Origin: Halothiobacillus sp. 35-54-62
Lineage (GTDB): Bacteria > Pseudomonadota > Gammaproteobacteria > Halothiobacillales > Halothiobacillaceae
Assembly (NCBI GenBank): GCA_002281295.1
Contig: NCFS01000010.1
Location: forward strand, 1 to 33,724
Direction: 5' to 3'
DNA length: 33,724 bases
The notes beneath the pieces were generated by a model that had not been told where the DNA came from, made no database searches, and was given only the letters and a program-made list of their open reading frames with translations. Within the stretch, counting starts at the first letter, position 1, and the number at the start of each line of letters is the position of its first letter. The translations under genes and the position numbers were made by a program. This document shows, one piece after another, positions 10,101 through 18,838 of the stretch.

Positions 10101-10391
10101 GGCGGTAAGCAAGCCCCGCATATTTTTGACGGTGGCTTGTTCTAATTCATAGGCGCGGGCATCGGCGTTATCTACCCGCCGATACGCCATGCCCAAGCCC
10201 CAGGCGCACAAAATGCTGTAGACGTTATCGCGCACCCAGGCATCGGTGTAATCGCCGTGGGCATTCACCGCCGTGCTGGCGGGCAGCAAACCGCTAATGG
10301 GGTGCTGGCGATCTAAAATATTAACGCGCACCTCAGAAAATAAGGCATCGAGTTCAAGTAAACGTTGCGAGTGTCGAGATTGAGCGTTCAT
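7197..10391 (-). CDS. Phosphorylase-kinase alpha/beta-like protein with GH15 (glucoamylase-like) fold
   Basis: A protein of about 1064 aa that resembles the regulatory alpha/beta subunits of phosphorylase kinase, whose N-terminal half is an (alpha/alpha)6 glucoamylase-like domain. Visible family blocks are HPISGLLPAS, DAWVRDNVYSI, YGIWERGNKINHGQRELNASSLGM (E191 in the IWERG motif, a candidate acid of the GH15 site), HYEPDELEKFAHIESEWPLFYTY, and NDNQPLVWAQSLWVLGRLL. The C-terminal third (roughly 680-1060) is the PhK-specific region, ending in QVAYYVTEALETLLG. An upstream TTG at 10418 would add 9 residues and overlap the hslO stop by 4 bases. I prefer the ATG at 10391 because AGGA lies 6 bases before it. 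Whether it hydrolyses glucan or regulates a phosphorylase is unknown. No catalytic kinase subunit or glycogen phosphorylase is in the window. Confidence 0.85.
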   Translation of the reverse strand: MNAQSRHSQRLLELDALFSEVRVNILDRQHPISGLLPASTAVNAHGDYTDAWVRDNVYSILCAWGLGMAYRRVDNADARAYELEQATVKNMRGLLTAMMRQSDRVERFKRTQKPTDALHAKYDTATGLAVVGDDAWGHLQLDATSLFVLMLVQMTLSGLRIIASRDEVDFIQNLVWYLSRAYATPDYGIWERGNKINHGQRELNASSLGMVLAALQAVNGFDLFGGDGDDASRVFVLADDIARTEMTLNALLPRESGSKEVDSALLSVIGFPAFAVRDADKVKTVDAAIRGKLTGRYGCKRFLRDGHQTTLEDEHKLHYEPDELEKFAHIESEWPLFYTYQLINHLFAGDHAAALAVNQQLQRVALSRGGQFLLPELYFVTAEDVAEERRNPGSADRSPNDNQPLVWAQSLWVLGRLLLMDALGVNDLDPVNRRHQAGGQAITRAVSVALIAETPAVDAALTGMGSDLHMVLGQSKVRVGSVRALVENLVDLGANARLGLTGRPRRRVLGLSTAKVYEIDGEQWLIVPQLFDTDDFYLTQDLALLVQELRSTIAYLHRYWQQPGRPILTLMISEWMLPSPDFVVLLSFLRDELMRGTVAGVPVHLDRVESLVTRAHHIRLPGEMMGWALRAPLRPVQMNTEPDALKVHIQESDTDAALMVKLATTLDSTQRLTILTELVRRHGGHTVALSDGTGRTTPLTDLLEGVFRQAQQARAWGVMRRTAELLGKVDAYLEVALMDLLVRQKRLAVGRSYTSKALIVEPLSNGEILNRIKQFCGDDPRERILTQELIVHLGGWIRSDPALFIDVITLRIGPLLQTLIALSARAGGVAPGVAFDWLMEQAPSVISLKLREALAWKEGASRLESLRLADGSANLDALVFRAEDDPLPASADWLQWRMIEGAIGRLPEDFYRGVWGLMAHAPALVIGDRYNARNALDCAVWRSQTTAGEKNFALTIEHILNRIAAPEYRQLVIEGLQTLIHITEKNPGLCVQDALIIDVLIGHAVRLAWCQGQRDGHASYDEVRDQAWKAFYLRPPHQVAYYVTEALETLLGMGEHRALIVNES

Positions 10392-10414
10392 GCGCATTCC
10401 TATCAGTCGGCGGG

Positions 10415-11383
10415 TCAATGCCGAATATCATCACGGGGGGCAAAGGAATGAGGTTGCAATAAATGTTCCACATCGACAGCATCGTAGGCGTATTTTGCGC
10501 CGCAAAACTCACACCGCACCGACACATAGCCCGGCACATCGGAATCACGCAAGGCGGCGTTCAGCTCATCACGCCCGAGGGAGCGCAGCATGATGCCCAC
10601 GCCTTCGCGCGAGCAGCCACAAAAAAATCCAACCGAATTAACTTGGGTCAGCACTAACGTATCTTGATGAAATAAGCGGTGCAATAACGTTGGCACGGGG
10701 GTGGCCTGCACTTCAACCAAACCCTTCTGCGTGAGCAAGGTGTCCATCATGATCGATAAGTGGTCAAAAACTGCCTCGGCATTGGCCGCGCGCACCATCG
10801 GGGTGCCGCCCTCGCCCGGCACTTGCTGAATCAAAATACCCACCGCCCGCGTGCCATCGGCCACCAGCACTAACCGCGTAGGCAATTGCTCGGATTGCTG
10901 AAAATAGCCCTCGAGCGCCGAGGCCACGCTCTTGCCCTCAATCGGCACGAGGGATTGATAGCGCGTGCCTTCATCAGGCTCGAGTGTTAAGGCCAAATGC
11001 CCGGGGCTTGCGGCATTAAGCCCCAAGAGCGTTTGCAGTGTTTGATTGAGATCCGTTGCATTCAAAGCATCCGTCCACTGCGCGGTAACGCGGTACGTTA
11101 AATCCGAGCGTGCTTGAACCACGAGCAATTTAACCGGCCCATCCCCGCGAAACTGCATAATTAACCGGCCATTAAATTTCAAGGTGGCGACTAAAGCGAG
11201 TGCCGCCGCCACGCATTGCCCCAACAATTGCGCCACCGCAGGCGGGTAATCGTGGTGCGCACCGGCGGTTTGCCAACTGCCATCCACACTCACCGCCACA
11301 CCCCGCACCTTGCCCTCGGCCAAGCCAAAACGTAGCAATTCATCCGCATAGGATAAGGCAGCATCTGAGGTTAATTCACTCAT
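10415..11383 (-). CDS. hslO: Redox-regulated chaperone Hsp33
   Basis: Cytoplasmic holdase activated by oxidation: zinc is released and disulfides form from four C-terminal cysteines, after which the dimer binds unfolding proteins. The 322-aa product has the N-terminal Hsp33 core ([51 protein letters not shown]) and the zinc ligands in order: CGCS at about 252-255 and CEFC at about 287-290, that is CxC then CxxC. Its start overlaps the gatB stop by 4 bases, and its stop sits just before the phosphorylase-kinase-like gene. The link to gatCAB is positional only; I know of no functional tie. Family assignment is secure. Confidence 0.96.
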   Translation of the reverse strand: MSELTSDAALSYADELLRFGLAEGKVRGVAVSVDGSWQTAGAHHDYPPAVAQLLGQCVAAALALVATLKFNGRLIMQFRGDGPVKLLVVQARSDLTYRVTAQWTDALNATDLNQTLQTLLGLNAASPGHLALTLEPDEGTRYQSLVPIEGKSVASALEGYFQQSEQLPTRLVLVADGTRAVGILIQQVPGEGGTPMVRAANAEAVFDHLSIMMDTLLTQKGLVEVQATPVPTLLHRLFHQDTLVLTQVNSVGFFCGCSREGVGIMLRSLGRDELNAALRDSDVPGYVSVRCEFCGAKYAYDAVDVEHLLQPHSFAPRDDIRH

Positions 11384-12876
11384 TGGGCACCTTCTTCACC
11401 GCAAGCTTCACCGCAAGAGCCAAGACTTGATTTCAACACGTCGTTTAATTGCTGCGGATTGGCTTTGCCTTTGGCCGCCTTCATCACTAAGCCTACAAAA
11501 AACCCAAATAATTTATCTTTGCCGGCGCGATATTCAGCCACTTTATCGGGGTGGTCGGCCAAAATGCCTGCCACCATCGCTTCAATCGCGCCGGTATCGG
11601 TAATTTGTTTTAAACCACGCGCATCAATAATGGCATCCGGCGTGCCCTCGCCCGCCCACAGGGCATCAAACACGTCTTTAGCGAGCTTATTTGATAGCGT
11701 GTTATCCACCACCCGCAAAAGCAATTGCGCCAAAAAATCAGCCGAAACCGGGCTTTGGTTGATGTCTAAGCCCTCTTTATTGAGCTGGGCGGCCAAGGTG
11801 CCTGTGACCCAGTTGGCAATGAGTTTCGCATCCCCAGCCTGCCCCATTGCAGCTAAGGTTTGCTCAAAGTACGCAGCCGTTGCCTTGGCGCTGGTTAGCA
11901 CCAAAGAATCATAGGCCGAAAGCGCATATTGGGTTTGATAGCGGGCGGCCTTGGCATCTGGCAATTCAGGCAAACTTGCCTGCCACGCCTGCAAGGTTTC
12001 AGGCGCAATGATGACGGGCAATAAATCGGGATCGGGAAAGTAGCGGTAATCGTCAGCCGCTTCTTTGGTGCGCATCATGCGGGTTTCATCTTGATCGGGA
12101 TCATACAGCCGCGTTTGCTGCTGCACGCGCCCGCCGTCTTCAATGAGCTCAATTTGCCGGTTGATTTCATAATCAATCGCGCGCTCTAGAAACCGAAATG
12201 AGTTCACGTTTTTAACTTCGGTACGCGTGCCCAATTGGGTATCACCGCACCGGCGCACCGATACGTTGGCATCCACCCGAAACGAGCCTTCCTGCATGTT
12301 GCCATCGCAAATACCTAAATATTGCACCATGGCATGAATTTTTCGGGCATAGGCCACCGCTTCTGCCGCTGAGCTCATTTCGGGCTCCGAGACAATTTCA
12401 ATCAAAGGGGTGCCCGCACGGTTCAAATCAATGCCGGTTAAGCCCGCGAAATCTTCATGCAGGCTTTTGCCCGCATCCTCTTCTAAATGAGCTCGGGTTA
12501 AATGAATGGTTTTTTGAACGGCTTTTTCGCCCTCGCCCACGCTAATCACTACCGTGCCACCCACCACAATAGGCTGCGCCAATTGGCTAATTTGATAACC
12601 TTTGGGTAAATCGGGGTAAAAATAATTTTTCCGATCAAAGGTCGATTCCAACGCCACCTTAGCCCCAACCGCCAAGCCAAACAGTGCGGCCATGCGCACC
12701 GCCTCGGCATTTAATACGGGCAACACGCCTGGCAGGCCTAAATCGACCGCGCAGGCTTGGCTATTGGGTTCGGCGCCAAATGCGGTGGCCGCGCCTGAAA
12801 ATATTTTGGACTGTGTGGCTAATTGCGTGTGAATCTCCAAGCCAATCACCGCTTCCCAGCCTGCTTGAATACTCAT
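11380..12876 (-). CDS. gatB: Asp-tRNA(Asn)/Glu-tRNA(Gln) amidotransferase subunit B
   Basis: Subunit B of the GatCAB complex, which activates the mischarged Glu or Asp on tRNA(Gln) or tRNA(Asn) with ATP and receives ammonia from GatA. The 498-aa length is standard. Seen are [13 protein letters not shown] at the N-terminus, [19 protein letters not shown] (the cradle-domain signature), [32 protein letters not shown], and RVDANVSVR with [12 protein letters not shown]. The C-terminal helical and YqeY-like tail (about 350-480) contains [13 protein letters not shown] and the closing [15 protein letters not shown]. The start overlaps the gatA stop by 4 bases, so the two are coupled. Presence of the operon implies that this host makes Gln-tRNA and/or Asn-tRNA by transamidation. 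Confidence 0.98.
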   Translation of the reverse strand: MSIQAGWEAVIGLEIHTQLATQSKIFSGAATAFGAEPNSQACAVDLGLPGVLPVLNAEAVRMAALFGLAVGAKVALESTFDRKNYFYPDLPKGYQISQLAQPIVVGGTVVISVGEGEKAVQKTIHLTRAHLEEDAGKSLHEDFAGLTGIDLNRAGTPLIEIVSEPEMSSAAEAVAYARKIHAMVQYLGICDGNMQEGSFRVDANVSVRRCGDTQLGTRTEVKNVNSFRFLERAIDYEINRQIELIEDGGRVQQQTRLYDPDQDETRMMRTKEAADDYRYFPDPDLLPVIIAPETLQAWQASLPELPDAKAARYQTQYALSAYDSLVLTSAKATAAYFEQTLAAMGQAGDAKLIANWVTGTLAAQLNKEGLDINQSPVSADFLAQLLLRVVDNTLSNKLAKDVFDALWAGEGTPDAIIDARGLKQITDTGAIEAMVAGILADHPDKVAEYRAGKDKLFGFFVGLVMKAAKGKANPQQLNDVLKSSLGSCGEACGEEGAQ

Positions 12877-14348
12877 AGAACGTCCTCACGATAAGCCGCC
12901 GGCATGTGCTGATGCCAATCGGTGTGCTGCTGATATTGATGCGCCACCGCCAACAGGCGGCTTTCAGAAAAAGCGGGGCCAATTAACTGCATACCCACCG
13001 GGCGACCCCCGGCAAAACCTACGGGAATCGACATGCCCGGCAAACCCGCTAAATTCACCGGAATGGTGTAAATATCCTCAAGATACATGGTGGCAGGATC
13101 GGCACTGTGCGCGCCTAAATCAAACGCCACCGTGGGGGCAACCGGGCCTGCAATCACATCGCAATGCGCAAACGCCGCCGCAAAATGCGCGGCAATTTGC
13201 CGGCGGGCACGTTGGGCGCGCACATAAAACGCATCGTAATACCCCGCCGACAGCGCGTAGGTTCCAATCAAAATGCGCCGCTGCACCTCCGCGCCAAATC
13301 CCTCTGACCGGCTGCGCTCATATAAATCATTTAAATCACGCGGATGATCGCAACGATGACCAAAACGCACCCCATCAAACCGCGATAAATTCGAGGATGC
13401 CTCAGCCGGTGCAATTAAGTAATACGCCGCCAAAGCAAGCGCTGCATCGGGTAAATCAATTGCCACGCGCGTCGCGCCCAACGCTTCCAGCTCAAGCAAC
13501 GCATCATCAATACGGGCAGCAACCGATACCGCCAAGCCTTGCGTAAACCATTGACGCGGCACGCCAATCCGCAGCCCCGCCATCGGCTGCGCTAATTGCG
13601 CCGCGTAATCCGGCACGGGCACCGGCGCACTGGTTGAATCGCGGGCATCGTGTCCGGCCATCACCTGCAACATCACCGCACAATCAGCCGCCGATACGCC
13701 CAACACGCCGCCCTGATCCAAGCTGGATGCGTAGGCAATCATCCCAAAGCGCGAAACCCGGCCATAGGTGGGTTTAATGCCGGTAATACCGCAGTACGCC
13801 GCCGGCTGCCGAATCGAACCGCCAGTATCGGTACCGGTCGCAATCGGCACTAACCGCGCCGCCACCGCCGCCGCTGATCCACCCGATGAGCCCCCCGGCA
13901 CCGCCGCATGATCCCAAGGGTTTTTTACCGCGCCAAACGCCGAGTTTTCATTCGATGAGCCCATCGCGAACTCATCCATATTGGTTTTGCCCAGCAACAC
14001 GGCACCGGCCGCGTTCAGCTTGTGATGCACGGTGGCATCATAGGGTGCAACCCAATTGCCCAGCATTTTGGATGCGCAGGTGGTGCGCACGCCGGCCGTG
14101 CAAAAAATATCTTTGTGCGCGTAAGGAATACCCAGCAATGACCCCGACTCGCCGGCGGCCAGCCGCTTATCGGCTAAATCGGCCGCCTGCAAAGCCTGCT
14201 CAGGCGTTTGGGTGATGAAACTATTTAACGCACCGTCGTGCACGGCTATTCGGTTTAAGAAGTGTACCGTCAGCTCACGGGCAGAAAACGCACGCGAATC
14301 CAAGCCTGCGCGCAATTGAGTCAATGTATTTAAATGATAAGACACCAT
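12873..14348 (-). CDS. gatA: Asp-tRNA(Asn)/Glu-tRNA(Gln) amidotransferase subunit A
   Basis: The glutaminase subunit of GatCAB, an amidase-signature enzyme that releases ammonia and channels it to GatB. The Ser-cis-Ser-Lys site is visible: the lysine in [14 protein letters not shown], and the serines in [14 protein letters not shown] and [13 protein letters not shown]. The open frame extends to 14399, but that start has no ribosome binding site and would add 17 atypical residues. The ATG at 14348 gives [16 protein letters not shown], as expected for the family, with AGAGAA a few bases upstream, leaving 491 aa. The gap to gatC is 114 bases from this start. The stop overlaps the gatB start. Confidence 0.96.
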   Translation of the reverse strand: MVSYHLNTLTQLRAGLDSRAFSARELTVHFLNRIAVHDGALNSFITQTPEQALQAADLADKRLAAGESGSLLGIPYAHKDIFCTAGVRTTCASKMLGNWVAPYDATVHHKLNAAGAVLLGKTNMDEFAMGSSNENSAFGAVKNPWDHAAVPGGSSGGSAAAVAARLVPIATGTDTGGSIRQPAAYCGITGIKPTYGRVSRFGMIAYASSLDQGGVLGVSAADCAVMLQVMAGHDARDSTSAPVPVPDYAAQLAQPMAGLRIGVPRQWFTQGLAVSVAARIDDALLELEALGATRVAIDLPDAALALAAYYLIAPAEASSNLSRFDGVRFGHRCDHPRDLNDLYERSRSEGFGAEVQRRILIGTYALSAGYYDAFYVRAQRARRQIAAHFAAAFAHCDVIAGPVAPTVAFDLGAHSADPATMYLEDIYTIPVNLAGLPGMSIPVGFAGGRPVGMQLIGPAFSESRLLAVAHQYQQHTDWHQHMPAAYREDVL

Positions 14349-14462
14349 AAATTCTCTATATTTTTTGATTTCTTGAACGGAGTACCCCGCCCGCGACATT
14401 CATAAACAATGCCCGCGACCCATGGGGTGAGAACAGCCTAAGCTCGGCCCGACACAGAATTG

Positions 14463-14750
14463 TTATTCAATAACCTTAGGTACCAAAAACAACCCCCGCT
14501 CAACGGCTGGCGCGCCCTGTTGCAATGCAGTGCGGTTATTTTCTTCGGTTACCTCATCGGCTCGCAGGGGCTGGCTTTGATCCAGCGGGTGCGCCATCGG
14601 CGTGAGCGCATCTAACTTAGGATCTTGCAATTGCTCGGCAAAAGCCAAAATGGCATTTAAATCATGTAACAACGCCGGAATTTTTGCCTCATCTAACGCA
14701 ATGCGAGATAAATGAGCGACATGTTTGAGTTGCATAGCATTAAGTGACAT
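14463..14750 (-). CDS. gatC: Asp-tRNA(Asn)/Glu-tRNA(Gln) amidotransferase subunit C
   Basis: A small 95-aa subunit that wraps around GatA and GatB and stabilises the complex. Family blocks are VAHLSRIALDEAKIP near the start, DLNAILAFAEQLQDPKLDALTPMAHPLD, and the acidic linker with LRADEVTEENNRTALQQGAPAVERGLFLVPKVIE at the C-terminus. AAGG precedes the ATG at 14750 by about 9 bases. It is the first gene of the minus-strand cluster and is divergent from mreB, so the promoter of the cluster should lie in 14751-15174. Confidence 0.96.
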   Translation of the reverse strand: MSLNAMQLKHVAHLSRIALDEAKIPALLHDLNAILAFAEQLQDPKLDALTPMAHPLDQSQPLRADEVTEENNRTALQQGAPAVERGLFLVPKVIE

Positions 14751-16212
<1,462 letters not shown>

Positions 16213-16233
16213 CCTTTTTAGGCCTTAAAATCC

Positions 16234-17247
16234 ATGGCCTTATTTGAGTCACATCGCCCGGGCATCACTAAATTATTGATCCTTGTGTTGTTGTCTGTGC
16301 TGTTTATGGCGCTTGATCGGGCGGGGAGCATTTGGGCTCTGCGCATCACTACCGGCATTGGCAGTGTCACCGATGGCATTTCGCGCCTCGTTCAAGCACC
16401 CGCGCAATGGGGGCAAAACTTGAGCGCCTCGTTCCAAGATAATCTTAAAAAAACCGACACCATCACACAGCTTCGCCAAGAAAATTTGTTACTCAAAGGG
16501 CAAATGCAGCAATTTTTCGATTTGCAAAATGAAGTGAATCATTTAAAAAAATTACTGCATGGTCAAGATAGCGTGGTACCCAATGTCTTGCTGGCGCGAT
16601 TAATCGCCGTCAATGACAGCCCAGAGCAACAAAGCTTCACCATTAATCGCGGCATTAATGATGGCGTGAAACCCGGCCAACCCGTTATTGATGGCGAGGG
16701 GATTGTCGGCCAAATTTTACGCAGCAGCTTAAGTGGCGCCGTGGTGGTTGAGGTTGATTCTCGTCGCCATGCCCTTTCGGTGAGCTTGGGCGACACGGGA
16801 TTTGTCGGCATTTTAAACGGCACCGGCAAGCGCAACACCCTCACTATGGATCGCATTCCCGAACGCTATCCCATCAAGGTGGGTGATTTACTCACCACCA
16901 CAGGCTTAGATGGCGTGTTCCCCAAAGGGTATCCTGTGGCACGGGTCAGCCAAATTCATGATGATAAAAGCCAAGCCTTTATCAACATTACTGCCACCCC
17001 AGTGGCCAACTTAAATCAGGTGACCGAAGTATTGGTGCTCACCGATCCGCCCGATGCCCCGCCGCCCCCCAATCGGGCGACTGAGGCGGCAACCACCCAA
17101 AGCCAGCCACTCCTTAACTTAATTAATGCGGGCAAGCCCCAAGACCCCTTAGCCTTACCGCTGCTCTTGCCACCGGGCTTTAAACCCCTGCCCGATGCCG
17201 CAACGGCTCGCCCCGCCGCCAATGGAAAACCGCCCCATGCGCAGTGA
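16234..17247 (+). CDS. mreC: Rod-shape-determining protein MreC
   Basis: A bitopic inner membrane protein whose periplasmic part activates PBP2/RodA in cell elongation. The 337-aa product has one N-terminal membrane segment (about residues 13-33, LLILVLLSVLFMALD), a coiled coil rich in Q, L and K (about 65-110, including ITQLRQENLLLKGQMQQF), and the two beta-barrel domains containing VVEVDSRRHALSVSLGDTGFVGILNGTG and GDLLTTTGLDGVFPKGYPVARV. The C-terminal roughly 60 residues are proline-rich and poorly conserved, as is common in the family. The end of the gene overlaps mreD. Confidence 0.94.
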   Translation: MALFESHRPGITKLLILVLLSVLFMALDRAGSIWALRITTGIGSVTDGISRLVQAPAQWGQNLSASFQDNLKKTDTITQLRQENLLLKGQMQQFFDLQNEVNHLKKLLHGQDSVVPNVLLARLIAVNDSPEQQSFTINRGINDGVKPGQPVIDGEGIVGQILRSSLSGAVVVEVDSRRHALSVSLGDTGFVGILNGTGKRNTLTMDRIPERYPIKVGDLLTTTGLDGVFPKGYPVARVSQIHDDKSQAFINITATPVANLNQVTEVLVLTDPPDAPPPPNRATEAATTQSQPLLNLINAGKPQDPLALPLLLPPGFKPLPDAATARPAANGKPPHAQ

Positions 17248-17707
17248 GTGGCTATCGATTATCAGCACCAGTTTTGTGGCGCTCATTTTTACTTTATTCC
17301 CGCATAATGAATGGTATCAACAGTACGCACCGCAATGGTTATTGCTCACCGTGCTTTATTGGTGCATTCAAGAACCCACGCGGGTTGGATTAATTTATGC
17401 CTGGTTTTTAGGCTTAGTGTTAGATGTGGGTACGGTCGGCTTACTTGGCGCCAATGCCTTGCTGTTTACCTTGAGTGCCGCCTTAGTATTAGGGATACGG
17501 CAAATGCTGTTTGTAACAGGCCCCATGCAACAGGCGCTATTTATCGCCGGGCTGAGTATCGTGTTTTTATTGCTTTCGCTTTGGATGCAAGGGGGCATTG
17601 AAAATGGCGTCACCGTGCTTAACTACCTTGCCCGTGCGCTCAGTAATCTTATTGCTTGGCCAGTTATGCTGCTCATGTTTTATTTAATCCGCCAGCGTTT
17701 AAGTTAA
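17237..17707 (+). CDS. mreD: Rod-shape-determining protein MreD
   Basis: A small integral membrane partner of MreC. From the ATG at 17237 the product has 156 aa with about five hydrophobic segments and the family blocks HNEWYQQYAPQWLLLTVLYWCI and RVGLIYAWFLGLVLDVGTVGLLGANAL. The open frame goes back to 17195, but starts there would overlap mreC by over 50 bases and add a proline-rich, atypical N-terminus. The ATG at 17237 (or 17222) fits known MreD starts better. Overlap with the mreC stop (11 bases) implies coupled translation. The usual downstream mrdA/rodA genes are absent; dgkA converges 12 bases after the stop. Confidence 0.92.
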   Translation: MRSEWLSIISTSFVALIFTLFPHNEWYQQYAPQWLLLTVLYWCIQEPTRVGLIYAWFLGLVLDVGTVGLLGANALLFTLSAALVLGIRQMLFVTGPMQQALFIAGLSIVFLLLSLWMQGGIENGVTVLNYLARALSNLIAWPVMLLMFYLIRQRLS

Positions 17708-17719
17708 GCCCAACAAAAC

Positions 17720-18091
17720 TTAATGGATATAAATTGGCCATAAAATTGAAATCCACACCAGTGCGGCCAACCCAAGCGATGTAAACACCGCCGCAGAGCC
17801 CATGTCTTTTGCCCGCCCCGATAGTTTATGGGGATCTAACCCCACGCGATCCACCGCATTTTCAATGCCGGTGTTGAGCAATTCGACAATGAGTATCAAT
17901 AAAATCACGCCGACCAATAATGCCCGCTCAACGCCGGTTTGGCCTAAATAAAAGCCTAATGGAATTGCGAAAACGGCTAACCACGTTTCTTGCCGAAACG
18001 CCTCTTCTTTACGATAAGCCGTGGTAAAGCCCTGCCATGAATATTTAGCGGCCAAAATAATTCGTTTAAAGCCCAAATTTTCTGACGCCAT
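17720..18091 (-). CDS. dgkA: Diacylglycerol kinase
   Basis: A small trimeric inner membrane kinase that recycles diacylglycerol to phosphatidate. From the ATG at 18091 the product is 123 aa, the family length. Diagnostic blocks are YRKEEAFRQE (N-terminal catalytic segment) and VELLNTGIENAVDRVGLD followed by KLSGRAKDMGSAAVF, which holds the catalytic glutamates and the ATP site; three membrane helices are evident. The open frame extends to 18139, but those 16 residues lie inside gcvH and look unlike DgkA. The gcvH stop and this start share bases (TAATG), so the two genes are probably translated from one message. Confidence 0.95.
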   Translation of the reverse strand: MASENLGFKRIILAAKYSWQGFTTAYRKEEAFRQETWLAVFAIPLGFYLGQTGVERALLVGVILLILIVELLNTGIENAVDRVGLDPHKLSGRAKDMGSAAVFTSLGLAALVWISILWPIYIH

Positions 18092-18471
18092 TATGCACCC
18101 GCATCCAGCATGGCCTGATAAGCCTGTGGCGACATCCATTCATCGACCGCCCCAGTTGGCGTAATGCGCATAATCCAGCCCGAATCTAAAGGGTCATCGT
18201 TAATAAGCTCGGGCGAATCGGCCAATTCGGTGTTGATGGCGCTCACCACCCCATCGACAGGGCAAATCACATCAGAGGCCGCCTTAACCGATTCCAACGT
18301 GGCGCAGGCTTCACCGCGCCGAACCAAGGCACCGAGTTCGGGCAATTGCGCAAACACCACATCACCCAAGAGCGCTTGGCCTTGGTCTGTTACCCCGAGC
18401 ACCCAGTCATCGCCATCTTGCATTGCCCACTCATGGGTCGGGCCATATCGGCGGTCGGATCGAATGGTCAT
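18091..18471 (-). CDS. gcvH: Glycine cleavage system H protein
   Basis: Lipoylated carrier protein that shuttles the aminomethyl group between the P, T and L proteins of the glycine cleavage system. The 126-aa product has YGPTHEWAM, VLGVTDQGQALLGDVVFAQLP, the lipoylation motif ATLESVKAASDV with Lys63 as attachment site, and the C-terminal GWIMRI. TAGGAG lies close before the ATG at 18471. The gcvT and gcvP genes are not adjacent, and no glycine riboswitch was recognisable upstream. The overlap with dgkA is unusual for a gcv gene. Confidence 0.96.
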   Translation of the reverse strand: MTIRSDRRYGPTHEWAMQDGDDWVLGVTDQGQALLGDVVFAQLPELGALVRRGEACATLESVKAASDVICPVDGVVSAINTELADSPELINDDPLDSGWIMRITPTGAVDEWMSPQAYQAMLDAGA

Positions 18472-18831
18472 CGCAATCTCCTAGCTAAAATTCAAAATAA
18501 GACTCAAACAAAATTTTATACCTGATTTTCGCATAATTAAGCGCGCGCTGGCTGCAACGCGGTGGCCGCTTTATCCCCGGCGTTAAAGGCGATTCAAGCA
18601 AAAGCAGCATTCTCGACTTTGGCTTCGCCCCCAAAGACTGTGTTATTTGACACGGCTATTTATGGCATATCACACAGCAACAAAGTCTTTCAAAATGCAA
18701 CCTATTGTTTCAAAACTGGTATTTAATTGGCACACACCCTGCTTTAACCCCGTGCTTTTCACACAAAACCCGCATCAACAACCCCAACCTCAGTGGGCTG
18801 ATGCGTATAAAAACACAGGATTGATAACAAA
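18472..18831. other. Divergent intergenic region, gcvH / copper receptor
   Basis: A 360-base region between divergent genes. Near gcvH it is AT-rich and includes TATAAAAT on the minus strand, a candidate -10 for gcvH. The middle holds an open but start-less frame (18537-18650, plus). Nearer the receptor lie an imperfect inverted repeat (18633-18690) and a short open frame that ends over the receptor start. No known riboswitch fold was recognised. Confidence 0.5.
18633..18690 (+). repeat. Imperfect inverted repeat in the copper-receptor leader
   Basis: AAAGACT (18633-18639) pairs with AGTCTTT (18684-18690). Inside it, GTGT (18640-18643) pairs with ACAC (18672-18675), leaving an 8-base bulge on the 3' arm and a loop that contains a TTGACA sequence. 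It could be an RNA stem-loop or a protein-binding dyad; no function is shown. Confidence 0.35.
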
Positions 18832-18838
18832 ATGGTGA
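18662..18838 (+). CDS. Possible short upstream open frame overlapping the copper receptor start
   Basis: A 58-codon open frame from the ATG at 18662 to a TGA that overlaps the receptor start (ATGGTGA). It encodes a basic peptide with several His and Gln residues, a Cys and few hydrophobic runs; an in-frame TTG at 18647 would add five residues. No Shine-Dalgarno sequence precedes either start, and I recognise no family. The precise overlap with the next start is the only positive sign, as it could couple translation of the receptor to a leader peptide. It may equally be chance. Confidence 0.2.
   Translation: MAYHTATKSFKMQPIVSKLVFNWHTPCFNPVLFTQNPHQQPQPQWADAYKNTGLITKW

Noticed and set aside
11459-11914. 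A 151-codon plus-strand open frame
   Set aside because: Antisense shadow of gatB.
18472-18560. Possible glycine riboswitch before gcvH
   Set aside because: The leader is short and AT-rich, and I see none of the conserved purine-rich core of that riboswitch.
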